Shown here piece after piece: positions 1 through 8,804 of a stretch of DNA of 64,000 bases. How positions within the stretch are numbered: position 1 is the first letter of the stretch; the number at the start of each line of letters is the position of its first letter. The stretch comes from Pseudomonas sp. dw_358 (GTDB lineage: Bacteria > Pseudomonadota > Gammaproteobacteria > Pseudomonadales > Pseudomonadaceae), in assembly GCF_018449655.1 (NCBI RefSeq), contig NZ_JAAVUX010000023.1:20928-84927 (forward strand), read 5' to 3'. The notes below the pieces were generated by a model, which saw nothing but the letters and a program-made list of their open reading frames with translations, was not told the origin of the DNA and did no database searches. The position numbers and the translations under genes are program-made.

Positions 1-1696
1 CCTGAGGCACTTGCAGGCTGCCACTGGCGTCGAGTCGGCCCTTGAGCTGCCCTTGCAGGCCTGGCCATAGCTGGCCCAGACGCGGCAGGTCAAGGTCCAG
101 TTTTGCTGCCACCCGCTGGTCAAGGCTCGCCATGCCTTGCACACGGTTATCGCCCAGGCGCACTTGCAGGTTGTTCAACAGCCAGCGCTGGTCGACGCCC
201 TTGGCCTGGACCTGGAACACGGCGGGCTGACCGCGCAGGCGCCCCTTGATGTCGGCGTCGGCATCCAGGTTCAGCTTGCCGTCGACCCACTGGCCGCTGC
301 TGCGCAAAGTCCCGCCCAGATCGCCCGGCAATGGGGCGAGCCAGTAGGCCGGATCAATGTCGCTCAATTGCAGCGCCGTGTCCCAGGCCAGACCGTCGGC
401 GAACTTCAGGTTCAGGTGCCCGCTGGCCTGGCCCTTGCCAGCAGTGACTTGCAGCTGTGGCAGAAATACCTGCTGGAGATTGCCGCTGAAGGGGGTGAGG
501 ACGCTGAAGGCCCCCGCCGGGCCGTCGAGATCGCCCTGGACGTTGCCCAGGTAGTTGCCGTCCCGATAGCTGATCTCGCCATCCAGCCGGCGCAGCTTCA
601 CCGGCACGGGCGCGGCTTGCGGGTACAGACGCTCCCAGGGGAAGTCTCGCCAGCCGACCCTGCTCTCGATGACCAGGCCATCGTGCCAGTCCACATGGCC
701 GCTGATGCCCAAGTGCTGGGTATCGGAGGCCGTCAGGTCCAGTGCCTCGATCTGTGCCTGATGTGCATCGGCACGGCCGCGCAGGGCCAGGCCGATGCTG
801 CCCTGTTCGGCCGGCAACTGTGCCTGACCGTCGATACGGTAACCGGCTTGCAGGTCGCCAGCGGCGTTCAACACCAGGTGCTGCAACGTCAGAGTATCGG
901 GCAATTGACCACTGGCCTTGAACGCGTCGGAAGTGATTCTCAACCGGGCCGGCAGATCGGGATCGAGGGCTTTGACCTGACCTTGCAGTTGCCCCGTCAG
1001 ATAGCCGGTGCTTTGCCCGGTCAAGTGCAGCACGTCCTGCAATGGCCCCTGAGCGGTCAGCGCCAGCTGCCAGGGCCTGCCACTGACCTCCGGCAACTGC
1101 AACTGCACATCGGCGTTGAGGGGCCACTGACCGGTAGGTTGCAGCTGGCCCGTGAGGTCCAGGACAAGATCGCCGTGTTGCAGGTGCGCGGTTTCGATCT
1201 GCATGCCGTTGTCGCGCCAACGGGCGACCAGCTTGACGCCCCGTACCAGCTCATTGCCATCCAGGCGCAGCACGCCCAGCTGCACATCCCCCAACTCGAT
1301 GGCCAGAGGCAGCTTCAGTTCGGGCAGCAGCACTGGACCGCCGGCGGGTGCCTTGGCGCCGGGCGCAAAGCTCATGTCGACGCTTTCGGCTTGCAGCCAA
1401 TCAATGCACAGCGCCGCACGCAGCAAGCACTCCGGTTGCCAGTCCAGCGACGGCCCGCCCACCACGATATGATCGCCACCCTGTTGCCAGGTCAGGCGGG
1501 CTGCACTCCAGCGCCCCACCAGCTGCCCCTGGAACTGCTCGACCTGCAAACCGGGCACCCGCGCCAGCACCCAGCGGCTGCCACTTTCGCTGCTCAGCAA
1601 GGCGTACACCCCGAGCATGGCCAGAAGCATCAGCACCAGCAACCCGGCGATGCCGATGCCTGCCCATTTCAGCGCTCTTGTCACCCACTGCCTCAC
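1..1696 (-). CDS. tamB: TamB, translocation and assembly module inner-membrane component (partial, C-terminal part outside window)
   Basis: TamB is an inner-membrane-anchored, periplasm-spanning beta-helical protein that works with TamA in outer-membrane protein assembly and lipid homeostasis. The reading frame starts with GTG at 1696 and stays open to the window edge (about 565 codons seen). It starts MRQWVTRALKWAG, then has one hydrophobic anchor (residues about 11-33, GIGIAGLLVLMLLAMLGVYA), then repetitive beta-rich sequence (DVQLQLPEVSG, LHLTGQSTGYL) typical of the family. The start overlaps the tamA stop by 4 bases (GTGA), so the two are translationally coupled. The GTG start is my choice; the frame, anchor and tamA context are seen. 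The C-terminal DUF490 domain lies outside the window. Confidence 0.9.
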   Translation of the reverse strand, partial: MRQWVTRALKWAGIGIAGLLVLMLLAMLGVYALLSSESGSRWVLARVPGLQVEQFQGQLVGRWSAARLTWQQGGDHIVVGGPSLDWQPECLLRAALCIDWLQAESVDMSFAPGAKAPAGGPVLLPELKLPLAIELGDVQLGVLRLDGNELVRGVKLVARWRDNGMQIETAHLQHGDLVLDLTGQLQPTGQWPLNADVQLQLPEVSGRPWQLALTAQGPLQDVLHLTGQSTGYLTGQLQGQVKALDPDLPARLRITSDAFKASGQLPDTLTLQHLVLNAAGDLQAGYRIDGQAQLPAEQGSIGLALRGRADAHQAQIEALDLTASDTQHLGISGHVDWHDGLVIESRVGWRDFPWERLYPQAAPVPVKLRRLDGEISYRDGNYLGNVQGDLDGPAGAFSVLTPFSGNLQQVFLPQLQVTAGKGQASGHLNLKFADGLAWDTALQLSDIDPAYWLAPLPGDLGGTLRSSGQWVDGKLNLDADADIKGRLRGQPAVFQVQAKGVDQRWLLNNLQVRLGDNRVQGMASLDQRVAAKLDLDLPRLGQLWPGLQGQLKGRLDASGSLQVPQ

Positions 1697-3432
1697 AATT
1701 CAGGCCCCATGGAAAAATGCAGGCGCACCCCGCCAGTATCGTCCATCGGGTGCGCCAGATCGATGCGGATCGGCCCCACGGGTGAAACCCAGCGAATGCC
1801 GATACCGATCCCGGTCTTCAGGCTGGGCAGTTGCAAGGTGTTGAAGGCGTTGCCTTGATCGATGAAGGTCGCGATGCGCCACTTTTCGGCGATGGAATAT
1901 TGATACTCGACACTGCCTGCCACCAGGTAGCGGCCGCCGATGCGGTCGCCGTCGGAGTTTTCCGGGGACAGTTCCTGATAACCGTAGCCGCGCACACTCT
2001 GGTCGCCGCCGGCAAAGAAGCGCAAGGACGGTGGAATGGTCTTGTAGCCATTGGTGATACTGCCGCCAAATTGCAGACGGCCGAGCAGGCGGTGATTCTG
2101 CCCCAGGGTGGTCAGGCCCTTGAGCAACACGTTGCCATGCACCAGGTTGTTGTCCGAGCCGATGCCTTCCTTGGCCGCTTCGGCGTCGAATTGCAACCGG
2201 TAGCCATTGTGCGGGTCGACCTTGTTGTCGCTTTTCAGGTAACCATAACTGATGCCCGGCATGAGCAAGGTGCTCTGGCCGGTGTCATTGCCCAAACGAT
2301 ATTCTTCATGCTGCAACTTGAGGGAAATCACTCGTTCCCAGCCACTGGGCAGCTTGCTGTGCCATTCGGGCCCCACTGTCAGCAGTTTGCTCAGGCTGTC
2401 GGTGTCGGCGATTTCCTCATATTGATAGCCACCGGCCCAACGCAGCTTGTCGGTGAGCGGCGGGTCCAGGGGTGTGTCGTACCACAGGCCGATGTTCTGC
2501 CGGGGCGCCGAGAGCTCCGCCTCGGCGCCGTAACTGTCACCGGCCGAATTGACCCAGTGGCGCGTCCAGTTCGACTTCAAGCGTGGCCCCACGTCGGTGG
2601 AGTAGCCGACGCCCAGGCCCATGGTGCGCGGCTTGCGCAGGGTCAGGCGGACCTGCACCGGGATGATCTTCTGCGCGGTCGCCGACGTCGGCGAAGCGTC
2701 CACCAGTACGCCCTCGAAGTAGCCACTGGACTGCAAGGCCTGATTGAGCTCGTTGACCAGATTGGAATCGTAGGGGGTGCCGCCCTTGAAGGGCACCAGC
2801 CGCTGCAACAGGCTCTCGTCGAACGGCGTGTCACCTTCGAAATGCACGGTACCCAGGGTGTAGCGCGGGCCGCTTTCGTATACCAGTTCGATGTCGGCCA
2901 CATTGGCTTCGGGGTCCACCGCCAGGCGCTGGGCGGTGAAGTGGCCGCTGAAGAAGCCATAGCGCGACGCCTGATTGAGGATCAGCCGCTTGGCATCGTC
3001 GTAGAGGCCGTGGTTCAACGGTTGGCCCGGCTGCAGCGCCTTGACGTCCGGCAGGCGGAAGCCCTTGAGTGCCGAGAGCGCCCCCTCCACGCGCAAGGTC
3101 ACATGGCGCAGGCGCACAGGTTCGCCGGGCCGGACTGTCAACAGCAATGTGGGATTGCTGCCCGCCCGCACGCTGCTGTCGATCTGTGCATGGTAGAAAC
3201 CGAGGGCCTGGGCGGCCTTGCTCGCCTGTTCGCGGGCCGCGCGCTGGGAGCGGCGCAAGGCCCGCTCGTCACGCTCGGCGACACTGCCGATATAGCCTTC
3301 GATATTGGCCTGCAACGCGGCATCCGCAGGCTGCACCCGGACCTCGAGAACGCCCTGGGCCTGGGCACCGAGGCTGACACACAGCAGCATCATGCCGCCG
3401 CGCGTGGAAAATTTTGGCAGATAGAACGTCAT
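1693..3432 (-). CDS. tamA: TamA, Omp85-family outer-membrane protein
   Basis: Omp85-family outer-membrane barrel that pairs with TamB. At 579 aa it matches the family's usual size. A signal peptide covers residues 1-26 (…LLCVSLGAQAQ), POTRA-like domains follow to about residue 245, and then a 16-strand-type barrel ends in a short C-terminal strand. The lid-loop motif VRGY (residues 480-483), diagnostic of Omp85 proteins, is present. I chose the ATG at 3432 because the frame upstream of it would run into the neighbouring acetyltransferase gene and would bury the signal peptide. No strong ribosome-binding site is seen at this start. tamB follows with a 4-base overlap. Confidence 0.92.
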   Translation of the reverse strand: MTFYLPKFSTRGGMMLLCVSLGAQAQGVLEVRVQPADAALQANIEGYIGSVAERDERALRRSQRAAREQASKAAQALGFYHAQIDSSVRAGSNPTLLLTVRPGEPVRLRHVTLRVEGALSALKGFRLPDVKALQPGQPLNHGLYDDAKRLILNQASRYGFFSGHFTAQRLAVDPEANVADIELVYESGPRYTLGTVHFEGDTPFDESLLQRLVPFKGGTPYDSNLVNELNQALQSSGYFEGVLVDASPTSATAQKIIPVQVRLTLRKPRTMGLGVGYSTDVGPRLKSNWTRHWVNSAGDSYGAEAELSAPRQNIGLWYDTPLDPPLTDKLRWAGGYQYEEIADTDSLSKLLTVGPEWHSKLPSGWERVISLKLQHEEYRLGNDTGQSTLLMPGISYGYLKSDNKVDPHNGYRLQFDAEAAKEGIGSDNNLVHGNVLLKGLTTLGQNHRLLGRLQFGGSITNGYKTIPPSLRFFAGGDQSVRGYGYQELSPENSDGDRIGGRYLVAGSVEYQYSIAEKWRIATFIDQGNAFNTLQLPSLKTGIGIGIRWVSPVGPIRIDLAHPMDDTGGVRLHFSMGPEL

Positions 3433-3496
3433 AGGCGCGAATGCTATCACGGCCCCCCGGCAAAATATGTTTCCCGACACATAACATCCGCTGCCG

Positions 3497-4147
3497 TCAG
3501 GCCTCGGCCACCATGCGCTCCACCAGTTGCGGGCTGGGGTGCATGAACACGTGCTCAAGCACCGGCCCTACAGCGATTTCGCCCAGCTGCTGATAGCCGT
3601 TCTGCTGATAGAAATCCAGGTAGTGCGGGTTGCCTGTGTCCAGCACCACGCCATCGGAATGCTCGTCTACGGCGCACCAGTCGTGGACGGCGGCCAGCAG
3701 TTGCCCGGCAAAGTGCGCGCCCTCGAAATCGCTGTGCAGCCCCAGCATCGGCAGGACATGCACGGCGTCGGTGGGCACGCAGGCCATTACCGCATCATGG
3801 TATTCCAGATAACGCCGGGTGCAATCCAGCCCGGTGTCGATGACCATGCGCATGCGCCATGCCCAGCTTTCAGTGACCCCGAGACGACGCTGGGGCGGCG
3901 CGATCAGGGCCACTCCGACCAGACGGTCATCGAGCAACAGCCCCAAGGCCGGCAGGTCCTGCAGGAAATGCTGTTTCACGCGCTGGCGCACGGTGGCCAG
4001 CACGCGTTGTTCATAACCGCTGCGCTCGGCCTCGAACACCCAGGCAAAGGTTGCGTCGTGCCGGTAGGTCTGAAACAACAAGGCCCGGATCTCGCGGGAA
4101 TAGCCACGGTCCAGTGAGCGGATCTCGGCAACGGCTTGGCCTGACAT
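3497..4147 (-). CDS. GNAT-family acetyltransferase (putative)
   Basis: A 216-aa protein with the length and flow of a GNAT N-acetyltransferase. The middle strand LGLLLDDRLVGVALIAPP, the segment HVLPMLGLHSDFEGAHFAGQLLAAVHDW (acetyl-CoA-binding region, divergent from the classic Q/RxxGxG/A) and the C-terminal LDTGNPHYLDFYQQNGYQQLGE are typical of the fold. The ATG at 4147 is preceded by AAGGAG at good spacing, so upstream in-frame codons were excluded. It is co-directional with tamA-tamB, 64 bases upstream of tamA. The substrate is unknown. Confidence 0.7.
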   Translation of the reverse strand: MSGQAVAEIRSLDRGYSREIRALLFQTYRHDATFAWVFEAERSGYEQRVLATVRQRVKQHFLQDLPALGLLLDDRLVGVALIAPPQRRLGVTESWAWRMRMVIDTGLDCTRRYLEYHDAVMACVPTDAVHVLPMLGLHSDFEGAHFAGQLLAAVHDWCAVDEHSDGVVLDTGNPHYLDFYQQNGYQQLGEIAVGPVLEHVFMHPSPQLVERMVAEA

Positions 4148-4282
4148 GGGGCAACTCCTTGAGCAAACGGTCGAGCGAAACGCTCTGTGCCCAATAATGG
4201 AGGCCACAGGCAGCCGGCAGTTCCACTGGCGATGCGCGGTGCGCTCCGTTAGCATCGCGGTTTTGTTCAGGATTGCCGGCCC

Positions 4283-5101
4283 ATGAAGATCGTCTCATTC
4301 AACATCAATGGTCTGCGTGCCCGCCCCCACCAACTGGCCGCGCTGATCGACAAGCACCAGCCGGACGTCATCGGCCTGCAGGAAACCAAGGTGTCGGACG
4401 AGCAGTTTCCCTACGCCGAAATCGAAGCGCTGGGCTACCACGTGCACTTTCATGGGCAGAAGGGCCATTACGGCGTGGCTTTGCTGTCGCGCCAGGCGCC
4501 ACTGAGCCTGCACAAGGGCTTTGCCAGTGACGACGAAGCGGCTCAGCGGCGCTTCATCTACGGTACCTTCGCCGACGCCGGCGGCGCCGCCGTGACCATC
4601 ATGAACGGCTACTTCCCCCAGGGCGAAAGCCGCGACCACCCCACCAAATTCCCGGCCAAGCAGCGCTTCTACAGCGACTTGCAAGCCTTGCTGGAACGCG
4701 AATACCGCAACGACCAGCCCTTGATCGTCATGGGCGACATCAACATTTCCCCGCAAGACAGCGACATCGGCATCGGCCCCGACAATGCCAAGCGCTGGCT
4801 GAAAACCGGCAAGTGCAGCTTCCTCCCGGAAGAGCGCGAGTGGCTGGCACGCTTGAAGGACTGGGGTCTGGTAGACAGCTTTCGCCACTTGCACCCCGAG
4901 GTGGTCGACCAGTTCAGCTGGTTCGACTACCGCAGCCGCGGTTTCGAGGACACGCCCAAGCGCGGCCTGCGCATCGATGTGATCATGGCCTCGACCGGGT
5001 TGCTGCCACGGGTCAAGGCGGCCGGCGTGGACTATGCGCTGCGCGGCATGGAAAAACCCTCTGACCATGCACCGATCTGGCTCGAGCTGTCATCCAACTG
5101 A
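4283..5101 (+). CDS. xthA: Exodeoxyribonuclease III
   Basis: AP endonuclease/3'-5' exonuclease of base-excision repair, Mg-dependent, EEP fold. The 272-aa protein shows the family motifs in order: NINGLRAR (residues 8-15), LQETK with the metal-binding Glu, NGYFPQGE, GDINISP, and the C-terminal catalytic SDHAP. The length equals that of E. coli ExoIII-type enzymes. It is divergent from the acetyltransferase gene (135 bases between starts) and followed after 46 bases by a separate secreted-protein gene. Confidence 0.95.
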   Translation: MKIVSFNINGLRARPHQLAALIDKHQPDVIGLQETKVSDEQFPYAEIEALGYHVHFHGQKGHYGVALLSRQAPLSLHKGFASDDEAAQRRFIYGTFADAGGAAVTIMNGYFPQGESRDHPTKFPAKQRFYSDLQALLEREYRNDQPLIVMGDINISPQDSDIGIGPDNAKRWLKTGKCSFLPEEREWLARLKDWGLVDSFRHLHPEVVDQFSWFDYRSRGFEDTPKRGLRIDVIMASTGLLPRVKAAGVDYALRGMEKPSDHAPIWLELSSN

Positions 5102-5147
5102 CATCCATCCGTCTTAATCTGCGGGGCACTTCGCCAAGGTGCCCAGC

Positions 5148-6452
5148 ATGCGAGCCGGCCTTCTCCTTCTTTTACTGATCCCGGTGTTCGCCCTGGCGCA
5201 ACCGGCAGTGCTGCGCATCCAGGGCTCCAACACCATCGGCGCGGAGCTCGGCCCGGCCCTGGTGCGCGGCCTCCTGCAAGCCCAGGGCGCCCGACAGATC
5301 AGCACGGTTCCCGGCGAGCACCCCAACGAGGTGCAGATCAATGCAGTGGATGCCTCTGGCCAACCCTTGAGCGTCACTATCGGTGCCCACGGTTCCAGCA
5401 CCGGGTTTGCCGCGTTGAAGAGCGGCAACGCCGATCTGGTCGCCTCCTCCAGGCCCATCAACGATCAGGAACGGGCCGACCTGCAAGCCTCGGGCGACCT
5501 GAAAAGCAGCGAGGCCGAACAGGTCATCGCCATCGACGGCGTCGCCGTGATCGTCCACCCGGACAACCCGATCCGTGAACTCGGCACCGAGCAACTGGCG
5601 CAGCTGTTCTCCGGCGAACGGACTCAGTGGGACAGCCTGGGCGGCAAAGGCCCCGTGCACCTGTATGCCCGCGACAACCAGTCCGGCACCTGGGAAACCT
5701 TTCGCGAGCTGGTGCTGGCGCCGCAGGGCAAAAGCTTGTCGGCCGATGCCTGGCGCCTGGAATCCAGCGAGCAACTCTCCGATGAAGTCAGCCATGACCC
5801 GCAGGCCATCGGCTTCATCGGCCTGCCGTACGTGCGCCACGCCCGCGCGCTGGCCATCACCGACGGCGCCGCGCAGCCCATGCTGCCCACCCGCAGCCTG
5901 ATCGCCACCGAGGACTACCCGCTGTCGCGGCGGCTGTACTTCTACCTGCCGCCGGGTCAGCCCAATGGCTGGGCCCAGGCATTAGTGCGTTTTACTCAGA
6001 GCGACCCAGGCCAGGCCATCGTCGCCCAGTGCGGTTTCGTTGCGCAGACAGTTCAGGCGATCCAGGTCCTTGCGACCGACCGTATGCCGGCAACCTATGC
6101 CGACCTGACTCGCCAGGCCCAGCGACTGTCGGTGAACTTCCGCTTCGCCAAAGGCAGCGCCAGCCTCGACAACAAGGCCCGCGCCGACGTGCAACGAGTG
6201 ATCGATTACCTGAACCGCACCAACAAGCTCGTCCACCAGGTCACCCTGGTGGGCTTCGGCGACGAAAAAACCGACCCCGACCGCGCCCGCCTGCTCTCGC
6301 GCCTGCGCGCCATGGCCGTGCGCCGCGAGCTGGTGAAACAGGGGGTGGTGCTGCGCGAAATTGTCGGCATGGGCAGTGAAATGCCGGTGGCGGGGAATGC
6401 GATGGATGAGGGGCGGATCAAGAATCGGCGGGTGGAGGTCTGGGTGCATTGA
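5148..6452 (+). CDS. Phosphate-binding (PstS-like) domain fused to C-terminal OmpA domain
   Basis: A 434-aa exported protein. After a signal peptide (MRAGLLLLLLIPVFALAQ) there is a PstS-like periplasmic-binding domain: LRIQGSNTIG near the N-terminus (phosphate-loop region), SSTGFAALKSGNADLVASSRPI, and RDNQSGTWETF. From about residue 325 comes an OmpA/MotB-type peptidoglycan-binding domain (NFRFAKGSASLDNKARADV … NRRVEVWV). The binding protein is therefore probably anchored to the cell wall rather than serving an ABC permease; none is adjacent. ATG 5148 is preferred over the in-frame GTG at 5139 because an AAGG lies upstream and it starts exactly at the signal peptide. Confidence 0.85.
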   Translation: MRAGLLLLLLIPVFALAQPAVLRIQGSNTIGAELGPALVRGLLQAQGARQISTVPGEHPNEVQINAVDASGQPLSVTIGAHGSSTGFAALKSGNADLVASSRPINDQERADLQASGDLKSSEAEQVIAIDGVAVIVHPDNPIRELGTEQLAQLFSGERTQWDSLGGKGPVHLYARDNQSGTWETFRELVLAPQGKSLSADAWRLESSEQLSDEVSHDPQAIGFIGLPYVRHARALAITDGAAQPMLPTRSLIATEDYPLSRRLYFYLPPGQPNGWAQALVRFTQSDPGQAIVAQCGFVAQTVQAIQVLATDRMPATYADLTRQAQRLSVNFRFAKGSASLDNKARADVQRVIDYLNRTNKLVHQVTLVGFGDEKTDPDRARLLSRLRAMAVRRELVKQGVVLREIVGMGSEMPVAGNAMDEGRIKNRRVEVWVH

Positions 6453-6491
6453 TCAAGCTACACGCCACGACCCCACACAACCCGCGCGCGC

Positions 6492-7697
6492 CTACGCGGG
6501 GTATTTGCCCAGTTCGAATTTGCCTATCGCTGCCCGATGCACCTCATCCGGCCCATCCGCCAACCGCAGCGTACGCTGCATCGCGTACATATAAGCCAAC
6601 GGAAAATCATCACTGACCCCAGCCCCGCCATGCATCTGGATCGCCCGGTCGATCACGCGCAAGGCCACGTTGGGCGCGGCCACTTTGATCTGGGCGATCT
6701 CGCTGCGGGCGACTTTGTTGCCGACGGTGTCCATCATGTAGGCCGCTTTGAGTGTCAGCAGGCGGGCCATGTCGATCTCCATCCGTGAATCGGCGATCTT
6801 GTCGATGTTGCCGCCCAATTGCGCCAAAGGCCGGCCGAACGCCTTGCGATCCAGGGAGCGCCGGCACAGCAATTCCAAGGCCCGTTCGGCCATGCCGATC
6901 GAGCGCATGCAGTGGTGAATCCGCCCCGGCCCCAGGCGACCCTGGGCGATCTCGAAGCCGCGCCCCTCCCCCAACAGCACATGGTCATAGGGCACTCGCA
7001 CGTTTTCGAACAGCACCTCGGCATGACCGTGGGGCGCATCGTCGTAGCCGAACACCGGCAGCGGCCGGACGATTTTCACCCCCAGGGTGTCGGTGGGTAC
7101 CAGAATCATCGAGTGCTGCTGATGACGGGGCCCGTCGGGGTGGCTCAGGCCCATGAAGATCATGATCTTGCAGCGCGGGTCGCAGGCGCCGGATGTCCAC
7201 CACTTGCGCCCGTTGATGACCCATTCATCGCCATCACGCACGGCGGTAGCCGCCATGTTGGTGGCGTCCGAAGAGGCCACGTCCGGTTCGGTCATGGCAA
7301 AAGCCGAGCGGATCTCGCCGCGCATCAGCGGCGCCAGCCATCGCTGCTGCTGGGCCTCGCTGGCATAGCGCACCAGCACCTCCATGTTGCCCGTGTCCGG
7401 TGCCGAGCAATTGAAAGGCTCCGGGCCCAACAAGGATCGGCCCATGATCTCGGCCAGCGGCGCATATTCCAGATTGGTCAAGCCGGCACCCAACGCCGAG
7501 TCCGGCAGAAACAGGTTCCACAGCCCGGCCTTGCGGGCCTGTTGCTTGAGCTGCTCCATGATTGCCGTGGGTTGCCAGCGATCACCCTCCGCGACCTGGC
7601 GGGCGAACACCGGTTCAGCCGGATAGACATGGGCGTCCATGAACGCGGTGACACGTTCGCAGAGTTCCTGGACCTTGGGTGAATAGGCAAAATCCAT
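6492..7697 (-). CDS. Acyl-CoA dehydrogenase family protein
   Basis: FAD-dependent acyl-CoA dehydrogenase, 401 aa, feeding fatty-acyl or related CoA thioesters into beta-oxidation. Seen: the flavin/substrate motif FAMTEPDVASSDATN, the GRKWWTSGA strand, VLLGEGRGFEIAQGRLGPGRIHHCMR, and the C-terminal QMHGGAGVSDDFPLAY … LRLADGPDEVH typical of the ACAD10/11-like branch, which uses unusual or long-chain acyl-CoAs. The ATG at 7697 has AAGG upstream; the TTG nine bases earlier is less likely. It is divergent from a LysR regulator (163 bases between), so it may be that regulator's target. The substrate is not predictable from sequence. Confidence 0.88.
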   Translation of the reverse strand: MDFAYSPKVQELCERVTAFMDAHVYPAEPVFARQVAEGDRWQPTAIMEQLKQQARKAGLWNLFLPDSALGAGLTNLEYAPLAEIMGRSLLGPEPFNCSAPDTGNMEVLVRYASEAQQQRWLAPLMRGEIRSAFAMTEPDVASSDATNMAATAVRDGDEWVINGRKWWTSGACDPRCKIMIFMGLSHPDGPRHQQHSMILVPTDTLGVKIVRPLPVFGYDDAPHGHAEVLFENVRVPYDHVLLGEGRGFEIAQGRLGPGRIHHCMRSIGMAERALELLCRRSLDRKAFGRPLAQLGGNIDKIADSRMEIDMARLLTLKAAYMMDTVGNKVARSEIAQIKVAAPNVALRVIDRAIQMHGGAGVSDDFPLAYMYAMQRTLRLADGPDEVHRAAIGKFELGKYPA

Positions 7698-7860
7698 GGG
7701 CAGCAACCTTTTTTCAGAGGGCAGTCCTGGCCCTCGGGCAGGCCATTTCGGACAACAATGGGACCGATGCTAGACCGACGCAGGCCAATTTATCTAACCT
7801 ATTCTCAGCGTGGATAAACATTCATAACTCATATAGCACCCGCGCCCTGCGAGCACTGCC

Positions 7861-8787
7861 ATGAACCTGAGCAAGGTCGACCTCAATCTCTTCATCGTTT
7901 TCGATGCGATCTACACCGAAGCCAATCTGACCCGCGCCGGGCAAATCGTCGGTATCACCCAACCGGCAGTGTCGAACGCCTTGTCCCGCTTGCGGGAAAC
8001 CTTCAACGACCCGCTGTTCGTGCGCACTGCGCAAGGCATGGTGCCCACGCCCATGGCCCAAAACATCATCGGCCCGGTGCGCAGTGCGCTGGCGCTGTTG
8101 CGGGTGTCGGTGCAGGAAAGCCGGACCTTCAATCCCTTGCAGGCGGTCAAGACCTTTCGCATCAGCATGACCGATCTGACCGAGGCGGTGATCCTGCCGT
8201 TGCTGTTCCAGCGTCTGCGGCGGCTGGCGCCAAAGGTGGTGATCGAGAGCTTTCTGTGCAAGCGCCGCGAGACCACCAAGGAACTGGCGGCCGGACGCCT
8301 GGATTTCGCTGTGGATGCGCCGCTCAATACCGACCCGCAAGTGCGTCATGTCAAGCTCATGGAGGACCGCTACGTCTGCGCCATGCGCCACGGCCATCCT
8401 CAGTTCAAGGAGGTGTTGAGCCTGGACGACTATCTGGCCATGACCCACATCCACATTTCCAGCCGCCGCAATGGCCTCGGCCATGTGGACCTGGCGCTGG
8501 GCAAGGCCGGTCTGCAACGACGCATCGCCCTGCGCTCCCAGCATTACTTGATGGCCAGTCAAGTGTTGCAGCAGACCGACATGGTGATGACCGTGCCCGA
8601 GCGTTTTGCTCGACGCAACGAGCTGGTGTACGTGAACCTGCCAGTGCATGACGTGCCTGCCGTGGAGACTCACCTGTACTGGCACGAAAGCACCGACCAG
8701 GACCCGGCCAACCGCTGGATGCGTGAGCAGATGATCGAATTGTGTCAGTGGGTGAGCGCCCAGGAAACGCGCCAGGCCGCTGGCTGA
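7861..8787 (+). CDS. LysR-family transcriptional regulator
   Basis: A 308-aa LTTR. The N-terminal winged HTH is clear: LNLFIVFDAIYTEANLTRAGQIVGITQPAVSNALSRLRETFNDPLFVR (residues about 9-57). It is followed by a LysR substrate-binding domain (YVCAMRHGHPQF, MVMTVPERFARR). The pattern DLNLF…TQPAVSNALSRLR…LFVR belongs to the NodD/LeuO-like branch. It is divergent from the acyl-CoA dehydrogenase, its likeliest target. Its stop codon lies inside a perfect 12-bp hairpin shared with the convergent giant gene. Confidence 0.92.
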   Translation: MNLSKVDLNLFIVFDAIYTEANLTRAGQIVGITQPAVSNALSRLRETFNDPLFVRTAQGMVPTPMAQNIIGPVRSALALLRVSVQESRTFNPLQAVKTFRISMTDLTEAVILPLLFQRLRRLAPKVVIESFLCKRRETTKELAAGRLDFAVDAPLNTDPQVRHVKLMEDRYVCAMRHGHPQFKEVLSLDDYLAMTHIHISSRRNGLGHVDLALGKAGLQRRIALRSQHYLMASQVLQQTDMVMTVPERFARRNELVYVNLPVHDVPAVETHLYWHESTDQDPANRWMREQMIELCQWVSAQETRQAAG

Positions 8788-8798
8788 GCGGCCTGGCG
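8770..8798. terminator. Hairpin at convergent gene ends (bidirectional terminator candidate)
   Basis: A perfect 12-bp stem, CGCCAGGCCGCT and AGCGGCCTGGCG, with a 5-base loop. It overlaps the lysR stop and lies 6 bases beyond the stop of the convergent 1476-aa gene. Only a weak T-run follows on the plus strand, so efficiency is uncertain. Confidence 0.55.
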
Positions 8799-8804
8799 AA
8801 GGCT

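Noticed and set aside
137..1858. 573-aa plus-strand open frame opposite tamB
   Set aside because: Its sequence is the high-GC antisense shadow of tamB, with no domain and Gln/Ala-rich composition.
1831..3546. 571-aa plus-strand open frame opposite tamA
   Set aside because: Antisense shadow of tamA; no signal, domain or RBS.
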